A DNA stretch of 64,000 nt from Streptomyces sp. 549 (GCF_030124175.1 NZ_JASKMT010000003.1:1-64000); one strand, 5' to 3'; positions 26,652 to 35,394 are shown, counted from the stretch's first letter. Notes: a model not told the origin generated them from the sequence alone. Made by a program: numbers and translations.

Positions 26652-27820
26652 TGGACCATTCCCGGCAGGACGGCTACGTCCCGCCCCCTCAGTTCCGGCC
26701 CTCACAGACCGGGTCGGGGGCGGCAGCGCTCATGCCCGGGCCCGCCGCGGCCAGCGAGCCGCCGGCGTCTCCGCTCACTCCACCCCAGCTCGCCTGGGGC
26801 GAGGCAAGGGGATGGGTACAGGCGCTGTCCGTGTGGACTGAGCGGATCCCGGGGCGCGGAGAGGACGCGGAGCCATTCGTCGCCCACCACTGGGAGTCCG
26901 GGCAGGGACTGCTCGCCGTGTTCGACGGTTCGGGCGGCGCCGGCGCGGCCCCGGCGTGGCAAGCACCCGACGGCACGTCCCGTACCAGTGCCTGGGTGGG
27001 CGCGCGCACCGCCCGGCTGGCCACCGAGTGCTGGCTCCACGACGTCACAAGGGACCGTCAGGACGTAGAACCGCAGTCGCTGCACACGTATCTGAAGTAC
27101 TTCCTCGACAAGGCACCGCAGCGGCACAGCAAGATCGGCGGCACCATGCGCCGCCAGCTGCCCACCACCCTCGCGGGCGTCCACTACCAGGTCGCCGACG
27201 GAGAGGCGGAGGTCGAGCTGCGCCCGCTGTGGGCGGGTGACTCACGGGCCTACGCACTGCTGCCGGAGAGCGGGCTGCACGTCCTCACCCGCGACCACAC
27301 CCAGGAGAGCGACGCACTGGAACTCCTGCGCAGCGACCCGCCGATGACCAACATCGTCTGTGCAGACCGGGAGTTCGACATCGACACTCATCACCTGGTC
27401 ATGCGGCTGCCGTGCGTGCTCGTCGCGGCCACGGACGGGTTCTTCGGCTACGTGCACACACCTGCCGACTTCGAGGATCTCCTGCTGCGCACTCTGCAGC
27501 AGGCCGGGAGCGCGGCCGAGTGGGCCCACCTGCTCCGCCACCAGGTGGAGTCCTTCACGGCCGACGACGCCTCCCTCGCACTGCTGGCCCTGAACTACCG
27601 GGACTTCGACGACCTGCGTGCTCGATTCTCCCGCCGGCTGGAGCAGTTGTCCGCTCAGCAGTCGCGGGGCAGGCCGAGTGCCCTCACCGCGGTACCGGAC
27701 CCCATCGCGGAGCCGCACGACACCGCGGCCCGGATCAGAGCCTGGCAGGACCAGTCGTGGCAGGTGTACCGCCGCGACTACGAGTCGTATCTGCCACACC
27801 CGCCCGAGGAGCTCGTATGA
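26651..27820 (+). CDS. PP2C-type protein serine/threonine phosphatase
   Basis: The 389-residue protein contains a PP2C core at about residues 55-310. GRGEDAEPF is the first acidic motif, LLAVFDGSGGAGAAPAW the metal-binding DGxGG motif, LRPLWAGDSRAYALL the GDSR motif, LVAATDGFFGYV the ATDG metal motif and FTADDASLALLAL the final D-D motif. All metal-ligand Asp positions appear kept, so it should dephosphorylate phospho-Ser/Thr. The N-terminal 50 residues and the C-terminal 70 are extensions. ATG 26651 has GGGGAG five bases upstream; GTG 26648 is the alternative. Its end overlaps the kinase start (ATGA), so kinase and phosphatase are made in a fixed ratio, as in TerY-P triads. Confidence 0.88.
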   Translation: MDHSRQDGYVPPPQFRPSQTGSGAAALMPGPAAASEPPASPLTPPQLAWGEARGWVQALSVWTERIPGRGEDAEPFVAHHWESGQGLLAVFDGSGGAGAAPAWQAPDGTSRTSAWVGARTARLATECWLHDVTRDRQDVEPQSLHTYLKYFLDKAPQRHSKIGGTMRRQLPTTLAGVHYQVADGEAEVELRPLWAGDSRAYALLPESGLHVLTRDHTQESDALELLRSDPPMTNIVCADREFDIDTHHLVMRLPCVLVAATDGFFGYVHTPADFEDLLLRTLQQAGSAAEWAHLLRHQVESFTADDASLALLALNYRDFDDLRARFSRRLEQLSAQQSRGRPSALTAVPDPIAEPHDTAARIRAWQDQSWQVYRRDYESYLPHPPEELV

Positions 27821-28965
27821 AGCAGGGAGACGTGATCGCGGGCTACCGCATCACCACCGCGCCCACCAACGCCAACGGCGGGAAGTGCATCTGGGCGTTC
27901 GCTGAGAAGTCCGGCTCCGCCTACTTCGTCAAGCAGTTCCTCGAACCCAAACGGCCCAAGAACGACGACCGTGACTCGCCTAGCCTGCGGATCAGGCGGC
28001 AGCTGGCCCGGGAGTTCGAGGAGCGACATCGCACGATCATGAAGCTGCTGCGCCCCGACGCCCCCGGCGGCGGCAACCTCGTGCTCGCGACTGACTTCTT
28101 CCACGAGGGCAGTACCTACTACAAGGTCACCGAGCGCATCGACACCTCCAGCCTGGAGAAGCCGCAATCGCTGGAGCCGCGCCAGAAGATGGTCCTGCTC
28201 AAGACGCTCGGGACCAGCTTGAGGCAGCTGCACGACATCGGCGTGGTACACGGGGACCTCAAGCCGCTCAACGTGCTCGTGCAGAAGCGGGACGACGCGG
28301 CTTTCCACACGGCGAAGCTGATCGACTTCGACGACTCGTACGTCGCGGGGAAGCCGCCCGCGCCTGAGGACATCTCCGGCGACTCCCTGTACGGGGCACC
28401 GGAGTGGCGACGCTATCTGCAGCAGGACGGCTCCGTCGGGCCCGATCGGCTGATGTGCGCCGTGGACGTCTTCGCGCTCGGTCTCATGACCCATCTCTAC
28501 CTGACGGGCGAGCTCCCTCGCCACGACAGGCGGTTCGGCTCTCCGGCGGACGCGGTTAACGGTGGCGGGCGGCTGCGCCTCGATCCGCGCCTGTCGGACG
28601 AGATGCAGGGGCTGATGCGGGCGATGACCCAGGCGGACCCCAAGCAGCGTCCGCGCATGGTGACGTATCTCAAGGCCCTGTCGGATCCGAAGGTCTGCGC
28701 CCTCCAGCACCGCAGGCCCGGCTCCGCGGCGCCTGTAGAGCCCTCCGCAGGGGAGAGTTCCGCGCCGCACGCACGATCGAGCCGGGTCCGCGCCAACCTC
28801 AGGCCGCGTACGGGCGGCCCCGCTCCCGTTCCGCGTCCCGCGGTGACCGATCCCCCACCCCCTGAGCCGGCCACCGGGCCGGCCCCCGCCAGCCCGCCCC
28901 CTACCAGGTCCTCCCGCGTCCGCATCAACCTTGGCGACCGCGGCCGTGACCGCAACACACCGTGA
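27817..28965 (+). CDS. Serine/threonine protein kinase of TerY-P type
   Basis: The 382-residue protein has a Hanks-type kinase domain at about residues 8-290. The ATP-binding Lys lies in AYFVKQFL, the catalytic loop is VVHGDLKPLNVLVQ (HGD instead of HRD), and the metal motif is KLIDFDDSYVAG (DFD instead of DFG). The APE region reads GAPEWRRYL and the distal Asp lies in CAVDVFALGLMTHLYLTGE. There is no membrane segment or PASTA domain. The C-terminal 90 residues are disordered and Pro-rich and contain two near-identical basic motifs, RSSRVRANLRPR and RSSRVRINLGDR. The HGD/DFD variants and genes for PP2C before and vWA after match the kinase of the TerY-P triad. Overlap ATGA with the phosphatase gene. 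Confidence 0.88.
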   Translation: MKQGDVIAGYRITTAPTNANGGKCIWAFAEKSGSAYFVKQFLEPKRPKNDDRDSPSLRIRRQLAREFEERHRTIMKLLRPDAPGGGNLVLATDFFHEGSTYYKVTERIDTSSLEKPQSLEPRQKMVLLKTLGTSLRQLHDIGVVHGDLKPLNVLVQKRDDAAFHTAKLIDFDDSYVAGKPPAPEDISGDSLYGAPEWRRYLQQDGSVGPDRLMCAVDVFALGLMTHLYLTGELPRHDRRFGSPADAVNGGGRLRLDPRLSDEMQGLMRAMTQADPKQRPRMVTYLKALSDPKVCALQHRRPGSAAPVEPSAGESSAPHARSSRVRANLRPRTGGPAPVPRPAVTDPPPPEPATGPAPASPPPTRSSRVRINLGDRGRDRNTP

Positions 28966-28979
28966 ACCAGGAGACTTAC

Positions 28980-29690
28980 ATGAACCCCGTCAACGACCAG
29001 TACCAGGGCAACCTGCAGTACGCCGTCGACATCGTGCTCTGCGTCGACGCGACCGCCAGCATGTTCCCCGTCCTCGACCACGTGAAGTCGAGCGCGCTGC
29101 AGTTCCACGACCGCCTCACCGACGTGATGGCGAAGAAGGGCAAGGCGATCAGCCAGCTGCGGCTGAAGACCATCGCGTTCCGGGACTTCGGTGACGATCC
29201 GGCGACGGCGATCGAGCAGACCGACTTCCTGCGCCTGCCCGAGCAGGCCGAGGACTTCGAACTTTTCGTGCGCGGCATCGACGCGGGCGGCGGCGGTGAC
29301 ATCCCGGAGTCCGGTCTCGAAGCGCTCGCCCTCGCCATCAACTCCCCCTGGGAGACGGGCTTGGACCGCAGGCGCCACGTCATCGTGATGTTCACGGATG
29401 CCCCCGCTCACCCACTCGGCACCGTAGGCGCCTCCGCGCAGACGTACCCGGCGAACATCCCACGCTCCATCGACGACCTCTTCGAGCAGTGGGGGTACGC
29501 CCGCAGCCAGACCGCCGTCATGGAGCAGTCGGCCAAGCGACTCGTTCTGTTCGCGCCGGGCCAGGAGCCGTGGAAGGAGCCGATCTCCGAGGAGTGGGAT
29601 CTGACCCTGCACTTCGAGTCCAAGGCGGGCGAGGGCCTTGAGGAGTTCGAGATGGACGAGATCATCGAGACCATCGCGAACAGTCTGTGA
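28980..29690 (+). CDS. von Willebrand A domain protein, TerY-like
   Basis: The 236-residue protein is a single vWA domain. The MIDAS motif is intact as VLCVDATASMFPVLDHV (DxTxS), with LRLKTIAFRDFGDDPAT and HVIVMFTDAPAHPLG supplying the other metal-loop positions. ATG 28980 is chosen because CAGGAG lies seven bases upstream. GTG 28962 overlapping the kinase stop has no ribosome site. No signal peptide or membrane helix is present, so it is cytoplasmic. In TerY-P triads the vWA protein is thought to bind a metal-dependent ligand or partner under control of the kinase and phosphatase. Its C-terminus ends in an acidic helix, FEMDEIIETIANSL. Overlap GTGA with the next gene. Confidence 0.85.
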   Translation: MNPVNDQYQGNLQYAVDIVLCVDATASMFPVLDHVKSSALQFHDRLTDVMAKKGKAISQLRLKTIAFRDFGDDPATAIEQTDFLRLPEQAEDFELFVRGIDAGGGGDIPESGLEALALAINSPWETGLDRRRHVIVMFTDAPAHPLGTVGASAQTYPANIPRSIDDLFEQWGYARSQTAVMEQSAKRLVLFAPGQEPWKEPISEEWDLTLHFESKAGEGLEEFEMDEIIETIANSL

Positions 29691-30115
29691 CCCCGCTACT
29701 GGAGTGGCCCGGGTTCCGACTCGACTACGCCGAGGGCGTCCTGAGCGTGGGGTTGCCCGCCACCGCGGACCTGGAGGTCAAAGCCGAGCGCTGCGTCGAG
29801 GTCTCTCTACGCCCCAGACCCGAGGGCAGCTCCGGACAGCTGCTGTTCTGCTTCCGGAGTGCACCGCCCGAGGCGGCCGACCTGATCGCGGTGCGGGTCG
29901 TTGTCCCAGCCGTCCACTTCCGGGACGTCGAGCAACTGATCCAGCGTCTGCGGCGCGACCACGGCGTGCCGGACCGGCAGGCCGACGAGGACGGGACCGC
30001 GGAGCTCGCCCGGGTTCCCCCGGGGACGGACGGCTGGGTCCTGGCGCCCACGGGCTCCGCATCCGAGAAGCTGTTCGACGAGGTCATGGTTCGGGTCGAG
30101 AGCGACGCCGACTGA
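29687..30115 (+). CDS. Unknown 142-residue protein in the signalling operon
   Basis: It begins MTPLLEWPGFRLDYAEGVLS at a GTG that overlaps the vWA stop, so it is translationally coupled and clearly part of the operon. The predicted content is mostly beta strands, for example CVEVSLRPRPEGSSGQLLFC and VRVVVPAVHFRDVEQLIQRL, with no membrane helix or cofactor motif. I do not recognise the family. The tight coupling suggests a structural partner of the vWA protein or a substrate of the kinase. Confidence 0.7.
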   Translation: MTPLLEWPGFRLDYAEGVLSVGLPATADLEVKAERCVEVSLRPRPEGSSGQLLFCFRSAPPEAADLIAVRVVVPAVHFRDVEQLIQRLRRDHGVPDRQADEDGTAELARVPPGTDGWVLAPTGSASEKLFDEVMVRVESDAD

Positions 30116-30159
30116 GCCGGGCCCCTCCCGACCCACTCGACCAGGAAAGGCAGTACAGG

Positions 30160-31197
30160 GTGGCGGCAACAGCCAACTGGCGCTGCGCGGACTGCGATGT
30201 CTACAACGAGCCTGCGGAGAAGGCCTGCACGATCTGCGGCAGCACCCGACGCGCGCCCGCTCCACCCAAGGCCTCTCCCAGCAGGAGCGCCCCGCGGCCG
30301 GCGACGAAACGACCGTCACCGGCCAGACCGGCCGCGGACTGGCGCTGCGCCAGATGCGACACCAACAACGTCGCGTCGGACGCCTCCTGCTTCGTCTGCG
30401 GTACCGGCTGGAAGGCAGCGGCAAGACCCGCGGCCAGACCGGCCGCGAAGAAGTCGGCGCCCAAGTCCGCCTCGCCTGCGTCGGGCGGCTCGGCAAGACC
30501 GGGGGCCAAGAAGCCGACCCCGAAGAGGACCTCGTCCTCGTCGAGCTCGTCAGCCAAGAAGGCCGCCACGAAGCGGCCGGCCCCGAAGCGGCCGTCGTCC
30601 ACCCGCACGCCGGCGAGCCCGCGCCCCGAGAGTCTCTTCCACCCGCCGCCCACAGCCACGACGGGCTACACCCCGGCCACTCCGCGGCCCACCCCAGCGC
30701 CTACCCCGCCTCCCGCGCCCCGCTGGTCACCGCCACCGGCTCCAGCGAAGAGCAACAACTGCGCGAGTTGTCTGGGCACCCTCGTCATGAGCATCGTGCT
30801 CCTCGTGGTCGGCCGGAGCTGCGTCAGCGCACTGGACGGCTCCACCTCCGGCCCCCCTGATGGTTCCGCCACACGACCGAGCACTTCCGCCACCTGCCCA
30901 CTGCGCGTCGCCGACGCGCTGCCGTCGGGTGACGGTGCGGAGCTGGTCGAGGCCTTCCGCACGAGGAACAAGCAGATCACGCTGTGCCGCACCAGCGGGG
31001 GAAAGCTCTACTACTTCGGCGAGTTCAGCGATCGCCGTGAGCCGGGCATCGCCATGCCGGCCAAGCGGATCAGCGGCGGGTACGAGGCGCACAACCCTCC
31101 GTACCGCTACGACATCCGCGACAGTGTCGTGACGATCTACAAGTCGGGCGCGCGCATCGGCCAGGAAGAACTGAGTCCGGAGCCTTCACCCAAGTGA
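30160..31197 (+). CDS. Membrane protein with two RanBP2-type zinc fingers and disordered linker
   Basis: The 345-residue protein, from GTG 30160 with AGGAAAGG nine bases upstream, opens with two zinc-finger repeats: WRCADCDVYNEPAEKACTIC and WRCARCDTNNVASDASCFVC. Each fits W-x-C-x2-C-x3-N-x6-C-x2-C, the RanBP2 type rarely seen in bacteria. A 150-residue low-complexity linker rich in Lys, Ser, Pro and Ala follows, with a run of seven serines that could be kinase targets. TLVMSIVLLVVGRSCVSAL near residue 210 is a single membrane span, and a roughly 110-residue C-terminal domain (CPLRVADALPSGDGAELVEA onward) would lie outside. The layout suggests a sensor that passes an extracellular signal to cytoplasmic zinc fingers contacting the operon's other proteins. 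Confidence 0.75.
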   Translation: MAATANWRCADCDVYNEPAEKACTICGSTRRAPAPPKASPSRSAPRPATKRPSPARPAADWRCARCDTNNVASDASCFVCGTGWKAAARPAARPAAKKSAPKSASPASGGSARPGAKKPTPKRTSSSSSSSAKKAATKRPAPKRPSSTRTPASPRPESLFHPPPTATTGYTPATPRPTPAPTPPPAPRWSPPPAPAKSNNCASCLGTLVMSIVLLVVGRSCVSALDGSTSGPPDGSATRPSTSATCPLRVADALPSGDGAELVEAFRTRNKQITLCRTSGGKLYYFGEFSDRREPGIAMPAKRISGGYEAHNPPYRYDIRDSVVTIYKSGARIGQEELSPEPSPK

Positions 31198-31949
31198 TCC
31201 CGTCGTGCTCGCCGCAAGGCGGCCGGTGCCGGGCCCACCGTCTCGGGCGGGCGGGTAGCCGGGGCGTCGTCTGCCCGGTCGGGGCCGGAGGGGATGCGGT
31301 CGTTGCCACCCGCATTCGTCGGCGGCCGACGGCGCCGGTACACGGGGGACCCGCAGGCGGATCACGGGGGCTGGACTCCCATGTGGCCGGTGAGCCTCAC
31401 GAGCAGCAGCAGCTCCTGCTGCACGACGAAGCCGAACTGATCACCCGCGGCCCGTGCGGAGGCGTCGGCCGCCTCCGCACGGGCCGCGCACCGTTCTCCG
31501 CCGGCCGTTCCCGCTGGTGCTGGAGCACCGCGAACAGGCCGACCGCCAGGTGGCTCGCCCGGTAGAGCCCGGTCGCCAGGATCATGAAGGACCGGGCGCG
31601 TCGCAGGCCCGACCCGGCCGCTGCCGTCCCCGGCCGTGCCGCCGGTCGCCGTAACCGTGAGAACACCGTCGGCACGTCCCCGCCTTCCCGGTCCGGTCGC
31701 GGCGCGGAGTCCGACGTCGTCCGGTGCGGAACGGGCTGGGGACCTCGGCGCCGACATGTGTGCACGACGCCCCGTATTCTGCCCCCGCATATGCCCGCCC
31801 AGACCCGCCGCGTACGGACGGATCACGCCGGTTCGCCGGGAGCCGGGCCGCTCCCCGCGACCCCCGCCGCACGGGTGCGGCCCGCCGGAAGGGTCTCCGG
31901 CGGGCCGCTGGACCACGTCACCGGGCGGGGCCCGGGACGCGGGGTGGTG
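31198..31949. other. Intergenic region between the signalling operon and the subtilase
   Basis: No convincing gene was found. Minus-strand frames give low-complexity Arg/Pro/Ala sequence; one contains FMILATGLYRASHLAVGLFA, a possible membrane helix, but lacks a ribosome site and its ends are repetitive. The main landmark is the perfect hairpin at 31446-31488. Confidence 0.45.
31446..31488. terminator. Perfect 19-bp inverted repeat with 5-base loop
   Basis: CGCGGCCCGTGCGGAGGCG is followed by TCGGC and the exact complement CGCCTCCGCACGGGCCGCG. It lies about 250 bases after the operon stop and 460 bases after the subtilase stop on the other strand, so it can end transcripts from both sides. No T-run is present. 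A small-RNA or site-specific protein target is the alternative. Confidence 0.55.
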
Positions 31950-34900
31950 CTACTTGCCGCGGTAGGCGTCGATCAGGGTCTGGGTGGTGGTGTTGCCCTT
32001 CTTGTCCACGGCCTTGGCCTTGAACGAGACGGCCTTGCCCTTCTTCGGGGTCTTCACCTTCACCTTGCCCTTGGTGACCTTCAGCGTGGTCCACTTCTTG
32101 CCGCCGTCGTAACTGGCCTGGACGGTGAGCGACTTCAGCTGCTTGCCGGCAGCCGATCCCTCGACCTTGACCGGCACGGTGAGCGTGGAGCCCGCCTTGG
32201 CGGTCGCGTCCAGCGCCAGCTTCGGCGCGAAGCGCACCGCGCTGGCGGGCAGCGCGGTGTCCTTGTTCGTCCGCTGCGAGGTGAACGAGTAGGAGGCGCT
32301 GACCTTGGTGCTGACGGTCGCCACGCCGCTGCGCTGGATCGTCGTGACGAGCCGGTAGTTCGCCTTGCCCGCCGGCACCTCGAACTCGGCGAAGTCGATG
32401 ACGTCGCGCACCGTCCGGAACTTGTTGCCGTTGCGGTAGAGCGTCGTCGAGGCCTTGGTGTAGGTGCTGCCGCCCAGGTGGCCGGCAGCGTCGGCGAACG
32501 GGTTCACCGCACCGTAGATGGTGTTGCCGGAGCGGAACAGGCCCTGGTACTTGCCCAGCTTCGGCGCGAACACGGCGTGGTTGAAGCTGGTCGTCCGGCT
32601 CTTGCCCGCGGTGTAGGCGCGGGGGTTCTCCTGGTAGACGGCCTCGAAGTCGCCCTTCTTGTCGAGCTGGTAGAAGTCGTGGCCCCACTTGAGGCCGGCG
32701 GCCCGCACGTACACGGTGGTGGTGCGCGGCAGCTTGTGGGGCGCCGGGAAGCCGCCGCCCATCGACACGGTCGGCGTGGTGACCAGCACACCCGTGCGGC
32801 CCTTGGCCGAGGCGCCCTCGCGGGCGACGACCTTCGCCATCTGGTTCTGCTTGGTGTGCTGGGTCAGCCCGGTGTACATGCTGCCCTTGCGGGCGTGCGC
32901 CGAGCGGTACTCGGTGGCGCCCCTGGTCCAGGTGGTGGCGGCGGCGGCGTTCACCTTCGTGCCGGAGGGCAGTGCGCCGACCTGCGCGGTGCGGAAGCCC
33001 TGGCTCAGACCGTCGGTGATGAAGCCCATTCCGTAGTAGATGTCCCGGCCGCTCTCCATTTCGAACTCGGCGGTCAGCTCGGTCTGCTTGGCCTTCTTGT
33101 CGGCCACCGTCATGGTCATCGGCTTCGCCTTGCGGGCGTCGTAGACGAGCGTGGTGTCCTTCGTCAGGTTCAGCATCGGCGTGACGAGCCAGTCGATGCC
33201 GAGCACCGCCGTGCCCGCCTTGTTGAACAGTCCGACGCTGGCGTCAGCGGTGTAGGCGCCCTTGGGGAGCCGGACCGTCGCCGGGGATGTGGGGTCGAAC
33301 GACACCCACTGGTGGGAGGTCAGCGAGACGAGGTCGCCGAACCAGTCCTTGGCCGGCTTGCCGTCGCGGCCGATGGCGCGCATCGTCACGTTGTACGACT
33401 CGGCCTCGCGGTCGACGGCAGCGGCGGTGCGCACCACCTGGCCGCCGCCGGTGGCGGCGATCTGGAGGCTGTAGCCGCCGTTGAGGTTGCCGCCCGGGCG
33501 GGTGTCGGCGGTGACGTCGACGGTGGCGGTGCCGCCCGCCGGGACGGTCAGCTCGGTCGCGGCCAGCGTGAACATGCCGGCCGGGGCCGGCTTGCCGGTC
33601 GGGCCGGTGCCGGTGCCGGCCAGCTTCAGCGTCACGTCGGTGTCACCCAGGTTGCGGTAGGTGAGCGGCTTCGTGATCGGCTTGTCGTCCGTGTGCGGCC
33701 ACTGCGCGGTGCCGAAGCTGATCGACGAGGGCTCGGCGACGATCTGCTGGTTGATGGCGCGCGCCAGGTCGGCGCGTCCCGAACCGGTCTGGAACGCCGA
33801 GTAGCCCTTGGCCGCCTTTGTGGAGGCGGTCAGGACGGACTTGATGCGCTCACCGCTCCAGTCGGGGTGCTGCTGCGCGAGCAGCGCCGCCGCGCCGGCG
33901 ACGTGCGGCGTAGCCATCGAGGTGCCGGAGATGGCGACGTAGCCGGGGGCGACCGGGGCGCCCTCCTTCTCGATGAGGCTGCCCTTGGCCGCCGCCGCGC
34001 CGATGTCCACTCCGGGCGCGGTCAGGTCGGGCTTGACCGCGCCGTCACCGATGCGGGGGCCGACGGAGGAGAACTCCGCGAGCTTGTCCTTCTTGTCGAC
34101 GGCGCCGACGGTCAGCGCGGCGTCCGCGCTGCCCGGCGTGCCGACGCTCTGCGGGTTCGGGCCCTCGTTGCCCGCCGCGATCACGAACAGCGCGCCGCTG
34201 GAGGCGGACAGCTTGTTGACCGCCTCCTCCATGGGGTCGATGTCGGCGGTGTCGCCGCCGCCGAGGCTGAGGTTGATGACCTTCGCGCCGCGCGCTACGG
34301 CCCACTCCATGCCCTCGATGATGCCGGAGTCGAAGCCGTAGCCGTCGTCGTCGAGGACCTTGGCGTTGAGCAGCCGGGCCTTGGGGGCCACACCCTTGTA
34401 CTTGCCGCCGGAGGCCGCGCCGGTGCCGGCCGCGATGGAAGCGACGTGTGTGCCGTGGCCGACGAGGTCGCGGGTGTTGCGGGAGTCGCTGAAGTTCTTC
34501 GACGCGACGACCTTGGTACCCGACAGGTCCTTGTGGGTGGTGTCGATGCCGGTGTCGAGGATCGCGATGGTCGTGCCCTCGCCCTGGTAACCGGCCTGCC
34601 AGGCGGCGGGGGTGCCGATCTGCGGCACGCTCTTGTCCAGGCGCACCTGCCGGATGCGGTCGAGGGAGACGGTGTCGGTGCCGGCCTTCTCGGTGAGGGC
34701 CTTCCACGCCGCCGCCGCGTCCTCCTCGGCGACGGTGACGGCCTCACCGTTGACGGTCGGGAGGCCGGCCCGGATCTCCGGGTCCGCCGTGGCCCGCAGC
34801 GCGGCCTTGGCCGCGGGGCTCTTGCCGCGGTAGGTCACGATGAACGGCACGCCGGTGCCGGCGGTCTTGCGGTACTGCTCGCGGCTGAGTTCGGTGACGT

Positions 34901-35255
34901 CGAAGAGTCCCCGGTCGACCTTGCCGGCCCGGATCAACTTCTCGGCGTCGTGCGGCAGGACGAAGGTGCTGTCGCCGGTCCGCTGCGTCCGGACGGGTAT
35001 GTGCTCGCGCCCCTGGGCACGTATCAGCCCGGTGACCTTGCCCTGCGGGTCAAGCAGGACGCGGTCGCCGGTGAGGAGGGTGACGGTGCTTCCGTCGGTC
35101 CGGCCCGTCGTGTTCCCCACCCGCTCGGCCCCCTGGGCCTTCAGCGCGGTGGGCGCGGGCTGCGCCGCGTACGACGGGCCGGTGGCGCCCGCCGTCAACG
35201 CGATCACCACGGCTGTCGCCAGCGCGGTGGCACCCATTGTGGACTTGTTTCTCAA
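31950..35255 (-). CDS. Secreted S8 subtilisin-like serine protease
   Basis: About 1101 residues from TTG 35255, which follows AGGGGGA and gives a good signal peptide (MRNKSTMGATALATAVVIAL, cut near SYAAQ). The propeptide has VPFIVTYRGKSPAAKAALRA. The catalytic Asp is in IAILDTGIDTTHKDL, His in GHGTHVASIAAG, the oxyanion Asn in VIAAGNEGPNP and Ser in GTSMATPHVAGAAAL. The long C-terminal half is beta-rich and ends with TLIDAYRGK, typical of large Streptomyces subtilases with added adhesive or spacer domains. A longer frame upstream to 35630 is noise. It is divergent from the STAND/TPR gene across 139 bases, so the two may share regulation. Confidence 0.92.
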   Translation of the reverse strand: MRNKSTMGATALATAVVIALTAGATGPSYAAQPAPTALKAQGAERVGNTTGRTDGSTVTLLTGDRVLLDPQGKVTGLIRAQGREHIPVRTQRTGDSTFVLPHDAEKLIRAGKVDRGLFDVTELSREQYRKTAGTGVPFIVTYRGKSPAAKAALRATADPEIRAGLPTVNGEAVTVAEEDAAAAWKALTEKAGTDTVSLDRIRQVRLDKSVPQIGTPAAWQAGYQGEGTTIAILDTGIDTTHKDLSGTKVVASKNFSDSRNTRDLVGHGTHVASIAAGTGAASGGKYKGVAPKARLLNAKVLDDDGYGFDSGIIEGMEWAVARGAKVINLSLGGGDTADIDPMEEAVNKLSASSGALFVIAAGNEGPNPQSVGTPGSADAALTVGAVDKKDKLAEFSSVGPRIGDGAVKPDLTAPGVDIGAAAAKGSLIEKEGAPVAPGYVAISGTSMATPHVAGAAALLAQQHPDWSGERIKSVLTASTKAAKGYSAFQTGSGRADLARAINQQIVAEPSSISFGTAQWPHTDDKPITKPLTYRNLGDTDVTLKLAGTGTGPTGKPAPAGMFTLAATELTVPAGGTATVDVTADTRPGGNLNGGYSLQIAATGGGQVVRTAAAVDREAESYNVTMRAIGRDGKPAKDWFGDLVSLTSHQWVSFDPTSPATVRLPKGAYTADASVGLFNKAGTAVLGIDWLVTPMLNLTKDTTLVYDARKAKPMTMTVADKKAKQTELTAEFEMESGRDIYYGMGFITDGLSQGFRTAQVGALPSGTKVNAAAATTWTRGATEYRSAHARKGSMYTGLTQHTKQNQMAKVVAREGASAKGRTGVLVTTPTVSMGGGFPAPHKLPRTTTVYVRAAGLKWGHDFYQLDKKGDFEAVYQENPRAYTAGKSRTTSFNHAVFAPKLGKYQGLFRSGNTIYGAVNPFADAAGHLGGSTYTKASTTLYRNGNKFRTVRDVIDFAEFEVPAGKANYRLVTTIQRSGVATVSTKVSASYSFTSQRTNKDTALPASAVRFAPKLALDATAKAGSTLTVPVKVEGSAAGKQLKSLTVQASYDGGKKWTTLKVTKGKVKVKTPKKGKAVSFKAKAVDKKGNTTTQTLIDAYRGK

Positions 35256-35394
35256 CTTTCCCCCTGGTGATGTGTGTTCACCAATCGGGGACCCCGTGGC
35301 CCCCGCGATCAGAAGTATGCCGTGAGGGTCATGGGGTGTCGTACCTGGACGGAAAACCGAAGAACTGTTGTTACGAAACGACCGAGAGGTGTGT

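Noticed and set aside
31379..31765. Minus-strand frame containing FMILATGLYRASHLAVGLFA
   Set aside because: Possible membrane helix, but no ribosome site, repetitive ends and an overlap with the perfect hairpin; coding is not supported.
31584..35270. A very long open frame antisense to the subtilase gene (about 1200 codons)
   Set aside because: It is the shadow of a GC-biased gene. The antisense translation is low-complexity Gly/Arg/Val/Asp sequence, while the minus strand carries complete subtilase motifs.
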